From Anaerolineae bacterium (GTDB taxonomy: Bacteria > Chloroflexota > Anaerolineae > Anaerolineales > Anaerolineaceae), in NCBI GenBank assembly GCA_013178095.1, contig JABLXK010000003.1, forward strand, positions 62,001 through 126,000: a DNA stretch of 64,000 nucleotides, given 5' to 3'. Below the pieces are notes generated by a model. The model was given only the letters and a program-made list of their open reading frames with translations. It did not search any database and had not been told where the DNA came from. Below are positions 1 to 9,800 of the stretch, piece by piece; the stretch's first letter is position 1; every line of letters begins with the position of its first letter. A program made the translations under genes and the position numbers.

Positions 1-471
1 GAAGTTATTTCCAAGCCCACCGAATGGGCAGCGGACAAATTCTCATCCGCCACCCTCGACGTCTTGGGTTCCCGCGATGATGTGGATGGTATCTACATGC
101 ATTCCGATTCCGTCGGCACCACCGTTGTTTTGGCCGCCCTCGAGCAGCTCGGCAAAAAATTCCAGCGCGGCGAAGCAGGCCATGTGTTCCTGTGCGGTGT
201 TGATGGCAGCCCCGATGCTCTGCAGGCGATCCGCGATGGTTGGTCTGATCAGGCATCCAGCCAGCCCATTCCCGATTTCGGCATTATTGCTGATTGGATC
301 GAGAAGAAACTGGCCGGCGAAGATCCAACTGTTGGCGAAGTTGTCCAAGAAGGCGCTCTGTGGTCACCCGCTACGATTGTCGAGACCGAAAGTGGTTTCG
401 TTTGCAACCTGGCCACCACCTCCGTCACCCCCGAAAATGCTGACAGCGATGCTCTGTGGGGCAACAACTGA
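1..471 (+). CDS. ABC sugar transporter periplasmic substrate-binding protein, C-terminal part (5' truncated by window edge)
   Basis: Frame is open from base 1 (EVISKPTEWAADKFSSATLDVLGSRDDVDGIYMHSD...); periplasmic-binding-protein-like C-terminus directly upstream of sugar ABC permease/ATPase genes. Confidence 0.8.
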   Translation, partial: EVISKPTEWAADKFSSATLDVLGSRDDVDGIYMHSDSVGTTVVLAALEQLGKKFQRGEAGHVFLCGVDGSPDALQAIRDGWSDQASSQPIPDFGIIADWIEKKLAGEDPTVGEVVQEGALWSPATIVETESGFVCNLATTSVTPENADSDALWGNN

Positions 472-499
472 TCTAGTTCGTAAATAAGTATATAATGTT

Positions 500-527
500 G
501 AATAAGCCGTAGCGATACGGCTTATTC
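500..527 (+). repeat. 12-bp perfect inverted repeat (GAATAAGCCGTA-GCGA-TACGGCTTATTC), intercistronic hairpin
   Basis: Directly read between SBP stop (471) and permease start (575). Confidence 0.85.
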
Positions 528-574
528 ACTGCAATTATCCGGTATTTAAAATTTTTAGAAAATGAGGTGTCCTC

Positions 575-1645
575 GTGAAAGAAAAAACGAGCAAACTTCT
601 CGGGATCTTATTTGATAACCTCATCTGGTTGCTTGTAGCCGCTGGTTTGGTAATTTTTTCTTCGCTTTCAAAAAGTTTCCGCGCCCCCAACAACCTGATA
701 AGCCTGCTCTATCGCACGTCGGCTTTGGGTTTGCTGGTCCTGGGACAGTCTTTTACCATGATCACCGGTAATTTCGACCTCTCTTCTGAATCGGGGCTGG
801 GATTGACTGCGATGGTGGCGGCATTATTGATGGCTACGGTGGAAAATGGCGGCTTGGGTTTGGAATTATCTCCATTTCTCGCCATCCCTGTAATGTTCGG
901 CGTTGGTGCGTTGATTGGTTTGGTGAACGGATTTTTGATCACCCGTTTGCGCATGAATAACTTGATCGTAACAATCGCCATGCAAATGATCTTGCGCGGC
1001 CTTGTTTATATTATTTCACCTGGTGCCACTGCCAGCTTCTTTCCAAAAGCGTTCAACTGGCTGGGTGGAGGTTCGCTCTATAAAATCCCCCTCGAAAGAG
1101 GTTTCGTTAATATTCCCGTCGCGACTGTATTTGTAATACTGATCTTTGTTATCGCCCACATCATCACCCGTTACACCCAATTCGGCCGCAACATGTACGC
1201 CACTGGGTCCAACGTTGTGGCGGCCAAGGATGCCGGTATCGATACGGACAAAATCATCCGCTGGGTGTATCTGATCGACGGATTGTGCATGGCGTTGGCT
1301 GGCTTGTTGGCAGCAGGCCGCATCGATTCAGCCACCCCCCGCACCGGCTCCGGTATGACTTTCCCAGTGCAAGCCGCCTCCGTTATCGGCGGTATCAGCA
1401 TGGCCGGCGGCCGCGGCAACATGATCGGCGCGCTGGGCGGTTTGATGCTTTGGTCCATTCTTGATAATGGATTGAGCATCATGAAAGTATCTCCTTTCTG
1501 GATCGAGACCAGCCGCGGTTTGATCCTGTTGTTCGCAGTATTTCTGGATGCGATCAAGGTAAGGCGGATGCATAATCGTTCCCTGATTGAATCGTTGCTG
1601 CACACAACAATCGGTCTTAAAGACAAGACCGTCGTGAAAGACTAA
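575..1645 (+). CDS. ABC sugar transporter permease (RbsC/BPD_transp_2 family), GTG start
   Basis: Multi-TM protein with LGQSFTMITGNFDLSSES and VIGGISMAGGRG motifs; operon context. Confidence 0.9.
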   Translation: MKEKTSKLLGILFDNLIWLLVAAGLVIFSSLSKSFRAPNNLISLLYRTSALGLLVLGQSFTMITGNFDLSSESGLGLTAMVAALLMATVENGGLGLELSPFLAIPVMFGVGALIGLVNGFLITRLRMNNLIVTIAMQMILRGLVYIISPGATASFFPKAFNWLGGGSLYKIPLERGFVNIPVATVFVILIFVIAHIITRYTQFGRNMYATGSNVVAAKDAGIDTDKIIRWVYLIDGLCMALAGLLAAGRIDSATPRTGSGMTFPVQAASVIGGISMAGGRGNMIGALGGLMLWSILDNGLSIMKVSPFWIETSRGLILLFAVFLDAIKVRRMHNRSLIESLLHTTIGLKDKTVVKD

Positions 1646-1657
1646 GGAAGTGGTGAG

Positions 1658-3187
1658 ATGAATACAAAACAAGAGATTATGGAAAAAACACCAATCCTTA
1701 AGATGGAAAATGTCAGCAAGGCTTTTCCCGGCGTCCAGGCATTGACGGATGTCAATTTCTCTGTAGAACAGGGCGAAATTCACGGCCTGGTCGGGAAAAA
1801 TGGCGCCGGAAAATCCACCCTGATGGCGATCCTGATGGGTATTTTAGAACCGAACGAAGGCGCCATCACGGTGGGCGATGAAAGATTTGTCGCCATGAGC
1901 CCCAAGGAAGCGATTGCGGCCGGTATTGCTTACGTTCCGCAGCACGTGGCGATGATGGACAGTTTGACTGTGGCTGAAAATATCCTGGCTGGCGAGCTTC
2001 CCAGGAACAAAATGGGTTTGGTTGATTGGAAAAGAGTCAACCAGGAAGCAAAAGAACGCCTCGAAAAACTCGGCCTAGGTTTGGACGTCAATAAAAAAGT
2101 GGAAGGCTTGGGCGTGGCAGAGCAAACCATGCTGGCCATCGCAAAAGCCTTGTTTGGAAACGCCAAATTGATCATCCTCGATGAACCGACAGCTTCGCTT
2201 TCGCGGGCGGATATCAACCGGTTATTCAGCTTCATCCGATCCTTGAAGGATAAAGGCGGTTCATTCATTTATATTTCTCATCATCTGGAGGAAGTGTTCG
2301 AGATTTGCGACCGGGTTACCGTCATTCGCGATGGGCGGGTGGTCGGGACCGAGCGGGTCAAAGATATCGATGTCCCGAAATTGATCGTCATGATGGTGGG
2401 TGAGGATGTTGAGGATTACACGCGTGAATCCACCTGTGTGGAAGAGGTTATCCTCAACCTCAGTGGTTTGGAACGCCGCGGTTATTACGAGGATATCAAC
2501 CTGGAACTCAGAAAAGGCGAGATCCTTGGTTTGACCGGCTTACAGGGCTGCGGCGCGGAGCAATTGGGCAAGGGTTTATTCGGCCTCGAACCGCGCGGTA
2601 TCGGTACGATTACCATCCATGGCGAGGAATTCAAAGCTGTCAAACCGATCGAGTCTTTCAATCAGGGATTGGCATATTTGCCGCAGGATCGCTATCGTTT
2701 TGGTTTGGTCGGTTTGCGCTCCGTCCGCGAAAATGTGACTTACCCGGTGTTGGACAAACTGGTGAGATTGATCAACCTGGTCAATCGCAAAGAAGAAAAG
2801 AAAATTGTCGATCAATACATTACCGAACTGGATATCAAAACACCTTCCACTGAACAACCGGTACGCCTGTTGAGCGGTGGCAATCAACAAAAAGTGGTTT
2901 TTGCCAAAATGGCAACCACCAAACCGGATGTGTTGGTTCTGCACGAGCCCACCCAGGGCGTGGATGTGCGCGCCAAGATGGATATCTTCCGCATTATTGA
3001 TGATATGGCTAAGCAGGGCGTGGCTGTGATCATTATTTCCACTGAAATCCGTGAATTGATGGGTGTATGCGACCGGATCGTGGTGATGAACGATGGCAGG
3101 TTGACAAAAGAATTTAGAAAAGGTTCTAAAGAAATGACACCTGAGAAAATCCTCGCTGCGATTGAAGGAGGAAAGAACAATGAATAA
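1658..3187 (+). CDS. ABC sugar transporter ATP-binding protein with two NBDs (RbsA/MglA family)
   Basis: Walker A GKNGAGKST, LDEPTASLS, second-half LSGGNQQKVV; ~509 aa tandem NBD. Confidence 0.95.
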   Translation: MNTKQEIMEKTPILKMENVSKAFPGVQALTDVNFSVEQGEIHGLVGKNGAGKSTLMAILMGILEPNEGAITVGDERFVAMSPKEAIAAGIAYVPQHVAMMDSLTVAENILAGELPRNKMGLVDWKRVNQEAKERLEKLGLGLDVNKKVEGLGVAEQTMLAIAKALFGNAKLIILDEPTASLSRADINRLFSFIRSLKDKGGSFIYISHHLEEVFEICDRVTVIRDGRVVGTERVKDIDVPKLIVMMVGEDVEDYTRESTCVEEVILNLSGLERRGYYEDINLELRKGEILGLTGLQGCGAEQLGKGLFGLEPRGIGTITIHGEEFKAVKPIESFNQGLAYLPQDRYRFGLVGLRSVRENVTYPVLDKLVRLINLVNRKEEKKIVDQYITELDIKTPSTEQPVRLLSGGNQQKVVFAKMATTKPDVLVLHEPTQGVDVRAKMDIFRIIDDMAKQGVAVIIISTEIRELMGVCDRIVVMNDGRLTKEFRKGSKEMTPEKILAAIEGGKNNE

Positions 3188-4220
3188 AGCTCAGAAAAAA
3201 GACTGGGTGAAGTTGATTCTGGATAATTTTATCTGGATCATCCTGGCCGTTTTGTTTACGTATTTTGCGGTCAATATTCCCAACTTCACCTTAAAATCGA
3301 ACCTGATCAACATCCTGCTGCACGCCAGCGTGCTGGGAATTCTGGCCATCGGCCAAACCATTGTTTTACTAACCGGCAACTTCGACCTGTCGGCTGAGGG
3401 CATGGTCTCACTCTCGACAATTTTTGCCATGTGGCTGATGCTCGAACCCGGTATCAGGGGAGAAGCCCAGGGGTCGGGATTGATGATGAACCCGTTCCTG
3501 GTGATCCCGATCATTCTGCTGCTGGGAACGATTGTCGGTTTTCTGGTTGGCACGATGATCACGCAGTTGAAAATGAATGGTTTCATCGTTACGTTGGCCA
3601 TGCAGTTATCGCTGCGCGGCGCGGCTATGATCCTCAGCAATGGGCAAATCATGACCGGGTCTCCCAAGGCATTCAACTGGCTGGGCAGCGCCAAGGTTGC
3701 CGGATTCCCGGTATCGATCATCGTAACCATTCTCATGTTCTTGTTTGTAAATTACCTGTTGAACAATTCCAAGTTCGGCCGCGAATTGCGGGCAGTCGGC
3801 GCCAATCCGGATGCGGCAGCAGCTTCGGGTTTCAACCCCAAGCGCACGATCACGCTGGCGTACACCATTGGCGGATTCCTGGCGGCTTTTGCCGGTTGGA
3901 TGCTGCTGGGTCGTTTGGAGACATCAATCTCGACACTGGGCGAGGGATACACGCTCGAAACAGTGGCTGCTTCTGTTATCGGCGGCGTCAGTTTGAAAGG
4001 CGGCGTAGGCAGCGTGGGCGGCGCTTTTGCCGGGGTGATGCTGCTATCCCTGATCGACAATGCCTTGAACCTGATGTCAGTCGATTCCTTCTGGGTGGAA
4101 GCTGTACGCGGATTCATTATCCTGATCGCATTGCTGATCGAAGCCCAGAAGTTCCGCTACAAACCGAAGGTGATCCACGAACCTGCCATTGAAAAACCGG
4201 CGGTTTCAGGAACCAAATAA
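3180..4220 (+). CDS. Second ABC sugar transporter permease (RbsC family)
   Basis: LAIGQTIVLLTGNFDLSAEG, VIGGVSLKGGVG; ATG at 3180 overlaps the end of the ATPase gene. Confidence 0.9.
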   Translation: MNKAQKKDWVKLILDNFIWIILAVLFTYFAVNIPNFTLKSNLINILLHASVLGILAIGQTIVLLTGNFDLSAEGMVSLSTIFAMWLMLEPGIRGEAQGSGLMMNPFLVIPIILLLGTIVGFLVGTMITQLKMNGFIVTLAMQLSLRGAAMILSNGQIMTGSPKAFNWLGSAKVAGFPVSIIVTILMFLFVNYLLNNSKFGRELRAVGANPDAAAASGFNPKRTITLAYTIGGFLAAFAGWMLLGRLETSISTLGEGYTLETVAASVIGGVSLKGGVGSVGGAFAGVMLLSLIDNALNLMSVDSFWVEAVRGFIILIALLIEAQKFRYKPKVIHEPAIEKPAVSGTK

Positions 4221-4231
4221 TTTCATGATTA

Positions 4232-4266
4232 CCGGATTGTTCAGAGCGTTTTTCTGAACAATCCGG
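4232..4266 (+). repeat. 14-bp perfect inverted repeat (CCGGATTGTTCAGA-N7-TCTGAACAATCCGG), intercistronic hairpin
   Basis: Directly read between permease and TIM-barrel gene. Confidence 0.85.
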
Positions 4267-4314
4267 ATTCGCATTGAACACATTCTTTGCAGACTATTTA
4301 GAAAAGGAGACAAA

Positions 4315-5328
4315 ATGTCAGAAGGTAAATATGCAGTCATAGTGACCAATTACAATTATCCGACCGACCGCTTCAACAAAGAATACGGAATCAAGGGCGC
4401 GAATAACTTGATCTTGAAGATGATCGAAATCGCGGGTAAGCAGGGCCTGGCGCAGGGGCTGGAATTCAACATGGATGAGTCCGACCCGGATGTCTGCACC
4501 GGTATCAATGAAAAAAACTGGAAAGAGATCCGATCGGCGCTGGACGCCAACGGCCTGGAGATCATCGGCATTGCCTCGAATTTGTGGAGCAGCTACGATT
4601 TCGCCAACGGCACTTTCGGCGCGACCGATCCGAAAGTCCGCAAGCAGGCATTGGACCTGGTGAAACGCACCATGGACGTGGCCGCCAACGTCGGCGCGCC
4701 ATACGTCAATATCTGGCCCGGACAGGACGGCTACGATTATTACCTTACGACCGATTACGTCAAAGCATACGATTGGTGGATCGAGGGCATGCAGGCGGCG
4801 GCCGATCACAATCCGGGTATTAAATTGGGTTTCGAGCCGAAACCCTTTGAACCGCGTTCCTATTCCACCATCGGCAGCGTATCCAAATCGCTGTTGATGA
4901 TCCGCGACGTGAACCGCAAGAATGTCGGTTTGAACATGGATGTTGGCCACATGCTCTTCGAGCATGAAAATTTGGGCGAATGCGTCGCCCTGGCGCAGCG
5001 GGAAGGCGGCAAGTTATTCCACTTGCACATGAATGACAACTACGCCAATTCCGATGCCGATATGATGTTCGCTTCAGTGCATTTCCTGGCTTTCCTGGAA
5101 ATGTTCTTCTGGCTGCGCAAGACCAACTATTCCGGTTGGAAATCGCTGGACTTGTTCAATTACCGCACCGATCCCAAGGAGACAATCGCCGAGGGCATCC
5201 GCTGGATGATGGCGTTCGATGAACTGATCGACCGCATCGGCATGGACAAGCTGGAAGAGATGATCAAAAACGGCAATGCTGTGGAGAACATGGCAATCTA
5301 TAGAAAGTTCATCTTCAACCAAAAATAA
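4315..5328 (+). CDS. Sugar phosphate isomerase/epimerase (xylose-isomerase-like TIM barrel)
   Basis: KLGFEPKPFEPR, NVGLNMDVGHM, HLHMND motifs typical of AP_endonuc_2/rhamnose-isomerase-like barrels. Confidence 0.8.
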   Translation: MSEGKYAVIVTNYNYPTDRFNKEYGIKGANNLILKMIEIAGKQGLAQGLEFNMDESDPDVCTGINEKNWKEIRSALDANGLEIIGIASNLWSSYDFANGTFGATDPKVRKQALDLVKRTMDVAANVGAPYVNIWPGQDGYDYYLTTDYVKAYDWWIEGMQAAADHNPGIKLGFEPKPFEPRSYSTIGSVSKSLLMIRDVNRKNVGLNMDVGHMLFEHENLGECVALAQREGGKLFHLHMNDNYANSDADMMFASVHFLAFLEMFFWLRKTNYSGWKSLDLFNYRTDPKETIAEGIRWMMAFDELIDRIGMDKLEEMIKNGNAVENMAIYRKFIFNQK

Positions 5329-5397
5329 ATAGGTAAAGCAAGAAGAGGAGATGGATCGTTCATTTCCTCTTTTCATTTAAAATGATTATTAACAAAG

Positions 5398-6168
5398 ATG
5401 GGAAAGGATCAAGAAATGGATATCGCGAACAAAGTGGCGATTGTGACCGGCGCAAGCGGCGGAATCGGCCATGAAGTCAGCCTGAAGCTGGCTGCGGCGG
5501 GCGTTCGATTGGCTCTGGTGGCCAAAACCCCTGAAAAATTGATGGCATTAAAAAAGGAAATCGAGAAGAAAGGCGCCCAGGTCATTGTGATACCGACGGA
5601 CATCACCGATGGAAAGTCGGTTGAAGAGATGACCGCCCAGGTGGTCAACCATTACGGCCGACTGGACATTCTGGTAAACTGTGCCTTTTGGGGGCCGCCG
5701 GGAAGTCTTGAGCAGACCACGGAGGAATTCTGGGATCGGACCATCGATACCACCCTGAAAGCGCCATTCCTGTGCGTACGCGCCAGCGTTCCTTATATGC
5801 GGAAAGTGGGCGGCGGACGTATCGTCAATATCGGATCGCGGGCGGGAAAATTCGGCGAAGATAACCGCACGGCGTATTGCGCGGCAAAATTCGGCCTTGA
5901 AGGTTTGAACGCAGCGTTGCGCGAGGAACTGGTGCGCGATAATATCCACGTGCATTTGATCTCGCCGGCGGCAACCAACACGCCTTTCTGGCCATCATCC
6001 GGGGCTAAACTGACGCCGGAAATCCTGGAACGCTTTATCCCACCGGAGACGATAGCCGAAGCGGTGTTATGGGTTATGCAGCAGCCTGACCGGGTAATTA
6101 TCCCGGACGTCCCGGTGTATAACTTCCGCAACCCGTTCGAGGGAAAAAGCTCTCCCTTTGCCGATTAA
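5398..6168 (+). CDS. SDR family oxidoreductase
   Basis: VTGASGGIG cofactor motif, NIGSRAG...YCAAKFG catalytic motif (start may be 5416). Confidence 0.9.
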   Translation: MGKDQEMDIANKVAIVTGASGGIGHEVSLKLAAAGVRLALVAKTPEKLMALKKEIEKKGAQVIVIPTDITDGKSVEEMTAQVVNHYGRLDILVNCAFWGPPGSLEQTTEEFWDRTIDTTLKAPFLCVRASVPYMRKVGGGRIVNIGSRAGKFGEDNRTAYCAAKFGLEGLNAALREELVRDNIHVHLISPAATNTPFWPSSGAKLTPEILERFIPPETIAEAVLWVMQQPDRVIIPDVPVYNFRNPFEGKSSPFAD

Positions 6169-6174
6169 GTAAAA

Positions 6175-6205
6175 CAAAAATACGTTCCAACGGAACGTAT
6201 TTTTG
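6175..6205. terminator. Bidirectional intrinsic terminator between convergent genes
   Basis: CAAAAATACGTTCC-AAC-GGAACGTATTTTTG perfect 14-bp stem with A/T flanks. Confidence 0.85.
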
Positions 6206-6223
6206 TTGGGAGAAACGAAACGA

Positions 6224-7333
6224 CTATCGTTCCAGAATAGCCGGACGTTTATAGGATTGACCCTGGATTTCAACATCGATATAGGGCCATTGGTTGGTTT
6301 GGGTCAGAATCTCGGGGATTGAATCTGTTACCAGGATGGTATCTTCCGATTTCGTGCCCTGAATGGTAGGATTCCAGCCGAACACCTGGTTCTTTTGAAC
6401 GATTTGGGTGGAATCGGAATAGGCAATATATTCGCGCGGCTCATAGCCGGTCAAACCGCCCTGATGATGGTTTTGCCACTCATCCGGATAGCCCTTGAGT
6501 GCGTATGCATCCTTGGCATTGTTCAGAATATGCCCTGCAAGCGCTCCCGGGCGGGTTTGCGAAATAAAAGTTGCGTCCACAAACGCGGCCGCTTCCTGCT
6601 TGTTGATCAGTTCAAGCGGGGTCTTGCCGAAATGAACGCAGCGGGTGAACGTGATCACCAATCCCCAGCGGCGGGCGCACAGGACCAAATGCGCGAACTT
6701 CTCCAATTTTTTTTCAGATGGAATCGGATGGCGATATTTAAAAATCCGGTCATCGGTGGCGATTAACAACACAACCGGGAAGATCTGTTCAGCCAGCAGC
6801 CTGCCGGCCATGAGCGCTTCGATTTCGTGTTCGCTCATCCCGGGTTTGATCTCGCGGGCGACTGCTTCGACGACAGCCGCCGTATGCTGCCCCAGCCAGC
6901 GGTAACGGGAAATTTCATTCTCGGTCATGACAAAACGTAATTCCGCGATTAAATTTTTCTCAAATAACATCCCATCCCAGGGGATATCCGCGCAGATTTT
7001 CATCCCACCTGCCAACTTATTCACGGCATCCGCCGACCCGCGCGGATCATACCAGGCCGGCATTTCGAAGTTGAATAACGGTTCAATCTCACCCAGCGCT
7101 TCATTTTTAAGGCGCGGCATCTCGTTATTGCCCGCAATCAGGGTCAAATTATTCCTGGTGGCAAAGATCATCGCTGAACCGGTTTTTTCAATGATCTCCA
7201 GGTGATCGTCGCCGCCGGCAGTCAACCAACTAAAGTTGGCATTGGTTCCCAGGAGCATCCCATCGAAATGATGCTCTTCGAGAAAATTTTTGATTTGAGC
7301 ATGTTTATGGCGAACTTCTTCAAGACGATTCAT
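6224..7333 (-). CDS. M24 (creatinase/prolidase) fold protein, probably catalytically atypical
   Basis: HHQGGLTGYEPREY and WNPTIQGTKSEDT M24-family motifs; canonical metal-ligand Asp pair not evident. Confidence 0.75.
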   Translation of the reverse strand: MNRLEEVRHKHAQIKNFLEEHHFDGMLLGTNANFSWLTAGGDDHLEIIEKTGSAMIFATRNNLTLIAGNNEMPRLKNEALGEIEPLFNFEMPAWYDPRGSADAVNKLAGGMKICADIPWDGMLFEKNLIAELRFVMTENEISRYRWLGQHTAAVVEAVAREIKPGMSEHEIEALMAGRLLAEQIFPVVLLIATDDRIFKYRHPIPSEKKLEKFAHLVLCARRWGLVITFTRCVHFGKTPLELINKQEAAAFVDATFISQTRPGALAGHILNNAKDAYALKGYPDEWQNHHQGGLTGYEPREYIAYSDSTQIVQKNQVFGWNPTIQGTKSEDTILVTDSIPEILTQTNQWPYIDVEIQGQSYKRPAILER

Positions 7334-7390
7334 GTTTCCTCGAATTCTTCATTACCCGGAGGCTGAATGGAACCGGGCAAATCTTTCCTT

Positions 7391-8230
7391 TTAATAAACG
7401 GTCTGATCGATCTTTGAAATACGGCAAATTTCGCAGACTTCTTCAGCGGTCAAACCGGTGCCGATTTCACCCAGGCTGAGATTCAGGCATTCATATTTCG
7501 CGCCGGTTTCGGCGTATTCGATGCGGTCTGCAGCGCGCTTGACGGAGATGTCCGAAAAAGCCATCACGCCGTGTTTTGCCCAAATCACCAGGTTATGTTC
7601 CCGCAGGGATTTAACGTTACCTTCCATCAAATCGGAAGTTCCGGGAACAGCGAATGGCAGAAAGCCGATACCGGTTGGAAAGTTGGCGATCGATTCCGGC
7701 TGCCAGCGCAGCAGATGGGTGCTGAGGTATTTCTCGTCCTGATAACGGGGAACCTGGCTCAGATAGGTTAAATGAATCGGCTGCGCGTGGATCACGGCCA
7801 GAAAGTTGGAGCCGGAAATGCGCATCTGGTCCTGATGTACGGCCAGGTGAGAGTTGAATTCACTGGTGGGCCGTTGGAACCGGCAGGCGGGCGAGGTGAA
7901 TATCGTTCCGGTTTTGCCATTTTCACCGATCTCGACCGCGGCCAGGTTGGCAGCCGGGTCATCGATGATTTCACGCAGCCTGCGCCCCGAGCCGCTGACG
8001 ATCACGGTTGCCCCTGCCAATCCGGGAACTGCCAGGGGGAGTTCGTATGAATTCGCAATCGGGAAGAAATGGCGCACTTCCACCTGCCAACGCATGCATA
8101 CGGAAATGTTTCCGGCGGCGCCTTCACAGGCTTCAATGGCTGCCAGATGTTTACCGGCCTGGCCGATGTGAGTAATGACTTCGTCTAATTCAGGATAAGG
8201 AACATTGATCATTTCAGATTTCACTTTCAT
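7391..8230 (-). CDS. Class II aldolase/adducin family protein (RhaD-like)
   Basis: SNFLAVIHAQPIHLTYLSQ and NLVIWAKHGVMAFSDI motifs; next to rhamnulokinase. Confidence 0.8.
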   Translation of the reverse strand: MKVKSEMINVPYPELDEVITHIGQAGKHLAAIEACEGAAGNISVCMRWQVEVRHFFPIANSYELPLAVPGLAGATVIVSGSGRRLREIIDDPAANLAAVEIGENGKTGTIFTSPACRFQRPTSEFNSHLAVHQDQMRISGSNFLAVIHAQPIHLTYLSQVPRYQDEKYLSTHLLRWQPESIANFPTGIGFLPFAVPGTSDLMEGNVKSLREHNLVIWAKHGVMAFSDISVKRAADRIEYAETGAKYECLNLSLGEIGTGLTAEEVCEICRISKIDQTVY

Positions 8231-9704
8231 TCTTTAAAAAATTTAATAGTTTTTGGTACGATCGATCCCATTCGTCGCGTTTTCCCGGATTAAAAGACTC
8301 GACTACGAAGGATTTGCGAACCAAATCGCGCGCTTCTGCAATCGAGCCCAAATGGCCCATGGCAATTGCCTGCATCAGGACATTGCCGATCGCGGTGGCT
8401 TCCACCGGACCGGAGACTACCAAGCGACCGGTGCAATCGGCGGTGAATTGATTCAACAGGCGGTTTTGACTGCCGCCGCCGATGATGTGGATCGGGTTCA
8501 ACTGCTTCCTCACCAATTCTTCCAAACGCGTGAACACGAAGCGGTATTTCAAAGCCAGGCTTTCGAAAACGACCCGCAGGATCTCGCCTTTGGTTTGCGG
8601 AACTTGCTGCCCGCTGGATTTACAATATTTTTGGATTTTCCCCGGCATCTCGCCCGGGAAAAGGAATTGCTCAAAATCCGGGTTGATCACTGCCATGAAT
8701 GGCTGCGCTTCGGAAGCCATTTGGGTAAGCTCCTGGTACGAGTAGTCCTCGCCATGTTTCTTCCAATACCGGCGGCATTCCTGAACAATCCACATTCCGA
8801 CCACGTTTTTCAACAGGCGCCATTTTCCAAAGACGCTGCCTTCATTGGCAAAATTGTATGCCAAGGCTTTCTCGGAAAGATCCGGCGCGGAAATTTCAGC
8901 ACCGATGATCGACCAGGTGCCCGAGCTCAGCCAGGCGCAATCCGGGTTCTGCATCGGCACTGCGACCACCGCCGATCCCGTATCATGGCAGGCAGGCGCG
9001 ATGACGGTAACACCCAACAGCCGGGTATCGTTGGCAACCTCGCCGCGCAGCGGCCCCAGAACTGTGCCGGGTTCAATGATTTTTTGAAAAAGCCGGGAAG
9101 GAATATTCATGGCATCCAAAACGTCCTGGTCCCAGGTATGCGTCAGCGGGTTCAAGCATTGCGTGGTGGTAGCGTCGGTGAATTCATTGCCGACCACCCC
9201 GCTCATCCAAAAATTGAACATATCCGGCATGGTCAGGAAGGTTTCGGCAATTTCAAACAGTGGTGATTGATTTATCGACATGGACAGCAATTGATAGAGC
9301 GTGTTGAAACTGGAAAATTGCGCACCGGTTTTCAGGAAGATATCTTTGCGGGGCATTCTTTTGAAAGCTTCTTCAACCATGCCATCCGTGCGCGCGTCGC
9401 GATAATAAAAAGGATTTCCCAACAGCGCATTATTTCTATCAAGCAAGCCAAAATCGACTCCCCAGGTGTCCAACCCGACACTGGAAAACGTGAAGCCGCT
9501 GCCGGCTGCTTTAGCCATCCCGTTTTTGATCTCACTCCACATATGAAGGATGTCCCAATGGAAACCATCGGGCAGGCGCACCGGCAGGTTGATGAAGCGA
9601 TGGATTTCCTGAATTTCCATTCTGTCATCATGCAAGGCTGCGTGCATGGCACGGCCGCTTTCCGCGCCGAGATCAAAAGCCAGATAATTTCTGGGTTGGG
9701 GCAT
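8214..9704 (-). CDS. rhaB: Rhamnulokinase (FGGY family carbohydrate kinase)
   Basis: YLAFDLGAESGRA, GLDTWGVDFGLLD, GGGSQNRLLNQFTAD; start at 9704 (MPQPRN) preferred over the ORF-track start. Confidence 0.85.
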   Translation of the reverse strand: MPQPRNYLAFDLGAESGRAMHAALHDDRMEIQEIHRFINLPVRLPDGFHWDILHMWSEIKNGMAKAAGSGFTFSSVGLDTWGVDFGLLDRNNALLGNPFYYRDARTDGMVEEAFKRMPRKDIFLKTGAQFSSFNTLYQLLSMSINQSPLFEIAETFLTMPDMFNFWMSGVVGNEFTDATTTQCLNPLTHTWDQDVLDAMNIPSRLFQKIIEPGTVLGPLRGEVANDTRLLGVTVIAPACHDTGSAVVAVPMQNPDCAWLSSGTWSIIGAEISAPDLSEKALAYNFANEGSVFGKWRLLKNVVGMWIVQECRRYWKKHGEDYSYQELTQMASEAQPFMAVINPDFEQFLFPGEMPGKIQKYCKSSGQQVPQTKGEILRVVFESLALKYRFVFTRLEELVRKQLNPIHIIGGGSQNRLLNQFTADCTGRLVVSGPVEATAIGNVLMQAIAMGHLGSIAEARDLVRKSFVVESFNPGKRDEWDRSYQKLLNFLKNESEI

Positions 9705-9800
9705 GGTTACTCCGATGAGAATGAATTTTTGATGACCTGATTCAAGATGAATTGTAAAGCAAGGACTAACCTTTGACAATAGAAAATGTCATTTTTCTTT

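Noticed and set aside
3431-4192. 253-aa plus-strand ORF inside the second permease
   Set aside because: Alternate-frame shadow of a clear transmembrane permease; no domain signal.
6680-6720. Possible frameshift in the M24-like gene explaining its odd metal-site region
   Set aside because: Family-like motifs on both sides of the region lie in the same frame, so a sequence change rather than a frameshift is more likely.
8253-9266. 337-aa plus-strand ORF
   Set aside because: Antisense shadow of the rhamnulokinase gene.
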